Shown in pieces: positions 62,732-64,000 of a DNA stretch of 64,000 nt. Origin of the DNA: JBBREP01 sp963716525 (GTDB lineage Bacteria; Actinomycetota; Acidimicrobiia; IMCC26256; PALSA-610); the NCBI GenBank assembly GCA_963716525.1, contig OY970315.1, positions 1,364,001-1,428,000 on the forward strand. Reading direction: 5' to 3'. The notes below the pieces were generated by a model. The model was given only the letters and a program-made list of their open reading frames with translations. It was not told the DNA's origin and searched no databases. The stretch's first letter is position 1, and every line of letters begins with the position of its first letter. The translations under genes and the position numbers were made by a program.

Positions 62732-64000
62732 TCAGAAGCCCGGAGGGGGCACGTAGCCCTCGCACACGTCCGCGATCAACCCGCACAGTCGAATGGCGTC
62801 GCGATCGCGCAGATATGGCGTGACGACCTGGATACCCACAGGAAGACCAGCCGCGGTGCGGCCCACGGGCGCGACCGCGGCCGGCAGATCGACGATGCCG
62901 ATGAGGCCCGGCCACCCCACGAGCACCACATGCGGATGCGACTCCCCGTTGATCGTCAGGGTGCGGTCGATGAACGAACCGGACTGCTGGTGCGCGAACG
63001 CGGGAACGGGCAGCACAGGGCAGAGCAGCGCGTCGTAGGTCTCGAACCATTCGGCCCAGAGCGCCGCGAGCCGCGCGCGCTCGTCGTCGGCGCGCAGCCA
63101 GGCGCGATGCGAGCCGCCGACCGCGTCGGCGATGTCGTCGGGCATGCTCGGGGAGATCGCCGCGCTGATCATCGTGAAGAACAGGTCGCGCTGCGTGTCG
63201 AAGTCGACCGCCGGGTGGGCGTCCTCGACCTGTACGCCCGCGTCGGTGAGGCGGTCGGCCGCGTCGCGGAGCAATGCCAGCACCTCGCGGTCGACCGGCA
63301 CGGTGGGCGTTTCGAGCCACACGCCGACCCTCCAGCCGCGGGCGTCGCGGTGCCGTGCCGGCGGCAGCTCGATCCGCCACGCCAGCTCGCGCTCGGGCGC
63401 GGGCGCAGCCAGCACGCCGAGCAGCAGATCGAGATCGGCGGAGCTGCGCGCGATCGGTCCGAACACGTTGATGTCGACATCGGTGAGCCCGCCGCCGACG
63501 TGGTCGAGGTAGCCGCGCTGCGGCACCACGCCGAAGCTCGGCTTCAAGCCGAACACGCCGCAACAGTGCGACGGAATGCGCACCGACCCGCCGATGTCGG
63601 TGCCGAGCTCGAAGGCGGTGAACCCGCACGCCACCGCGGCGGCCGCCCCGCCCGACGACCCGCCGGGGACGCGGTCGAGATCCCAGGGGTTGTTGGTGGT
63701 GCCGAAGATCTCGTTGAACGTCTGCAGCTCACCCGACCAGCGGGGCACGTTCGTCTTGCCGAACACGATCGCGCCGGCCGAGCGCAGCCGTGCGACGGCA
63801 GGCGCGTCCGCCGCGGGCACGTGGTCGCGCAGCTCGACCGCACCGCCCGTGGAGCGCATCCCGCCCACCTCGATGGCGTCCTTGATCGTGATCGGCAGGC
63901 CGTGCAGCGGCCCGTGCCATGCGCCTCGGGCCGCGTCGTCGTCGGCGCGGGCCGCGTCGGCCAGAGCCCGTTCGGCGTCGATCGTGACGACCGCGTTGAC
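62732..64000 (-). CDS. Amidase-signature family protein, 5' truncated
   Basis: The frame runs off the window at 64000; 422 residues are visible. Amidase signature: catalytic Lys in LHGLPITIKDAIEVGG, and GGSSGGAAAAVACG with GTDIGGSVRIPSHCCGVFGLKPSFG holding the cis-Ser and nucleophile Ser. It would hydrolyse an amide to acid and ammonia. It is not GatA: the C-terminal part (LPVPAFAHQQSGSF) and lone context differ. The substrate is unknown. Confidence 0.9.
   Translation of the reverse strand, partial: VNAVVTIDAERALADAARADDDAARGAWHGPLHGLPITIKDAIEVGGMRSTGGAVELRDHVPAADAPAVARLRSAGAIVFGKTNVPRWSGELQTFNEIFGTTNNPWDLDRVPGGSSGGAAAAVACGFTAFELGTDIGGSVRIPSHCCGVFGLKPSFGVVPQRGYLDHVGGGLTDVDINVFGPIARSSADLDLLLGVLAAPAPERELAWRIELPPARHRDARGWRVGVWLETPTVPVDREVLALLRDAADRLTDAGVQVEDAHPAVDFDTQRDLFFTMISAAISPSMPDDIADAVGGSHRAWLRADDERARLAALWAEWFETYDALLCPVLPVPAFAHQQSGSFIDRTLTINGESHPHVVLVGWPGLIGIVDLPAAVAPVGRTAAGLPVGIQVVTPYLRDRDAIRLCGLIADVCEGYVPPPGF

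Noticed and set aside
61977..63629. A 550-codon - strand open frame
   Set aside because: Shifted frame of the amidase that also runs through tRNA-Lys; not protein-like.

Overview
The window is high-GC DNA with many GTG starts and frequent 4-nt ATGA/GTGA overlaps. It carries actinobacterial markers: HspR, BldC, PurS, luciferase-like F420/flavin oxidoreductases, an EtfD-like iron-sulfur membrane protein, and tRNA genes without an encoded CCA. I infer an actinobacterium, possibly of the Acidimicrobiia type. No rRNA or phylogenetic marker here fixes the lineage.

Region 1 (1-20.1 kb) is an acyl-CoA catabolism island. A + strand run (hotdog dehydratase-like protein, two acyl-CoA dehydrogenases, two enoyl-CoA hydratases) faces a tandem-duplicated GntR/FCD regulator. 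That regulator is divergent from an acyl-CoA ligase across a 31-nt gap that holds an inverted repeat and two apparent leaderless promoters. Next come an orphan branched-chain-amino-acid-type binding lipoprotein, an acetoacetate-decarboxylase-like protein and a luciferase-like oxidoreductase. A seven-gene, translationally coupled operon follows: TetR, acyl-CoA dehydrogenase, two-domain CoA-transferase, luciferase-like oxidoreductase, serine hydrolase, lipocalin-like protein and APH-type kinase.

Region 2 (20.1-28.4 kb) holds a PPOX-family protein, tRNA-Gly(CCC), and a compact cluster of a CGSC-motif (Cys form of the UGSC selenoprotein family) protein, an unknown partner, a small CxxC protein and a MarR regulator. 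A perfect 24-bp palindrome sits directly upstream of this cluster. I consider it the best candidate for an undescribed system. A nucleosidase-like gene, dcd, an RDD membrane protein, the EtfD-like protein and a cyclic-nucleotide-domain protein follow. A 52-bp perfect hairpin after the RDD gene recurs identically at 45.3 kb.

Region 3 (28.4-39.3 kb) is the heat-shock locus dnaK-grpE-dnaJ-hspR-clpB, with HAIR-like sites before dnaK and clpB and a 100-bp tandem repeat after clpB. A divergent PspC envelope-stress-type module with a fused kinase and a LuxR-type response regulator comes next.

Region 4 (39.3-52.3 kb) carries most of de novo purine synthesis: purA, purD, purB, purC, purS, purQ, purL, purF and purM. 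A fatty-acid-hydroxylase-family gene and cysC interrupt it.

Region 5 (52.3-64 kb) has an orphan ParA, BldC, a tRNA-Phe/Asp/Glu cluster, a secreted beta-propeller protein, an ice-binding-like (DUF3494) protein coupled to a class F-type sortase, a c-type cytochrome lipoprotein, a second acyl-CoA ligase, a parallel beta-helix protein, tRNA-Lys, a DUF4383-like membrane protein and an amidase cut by the window end.

Eleven genes, several of them normally essential, are broken by single-base indels (twelve sites). This looks more like residual sequencing error than biology. I annotate each as one gene and give the break position.
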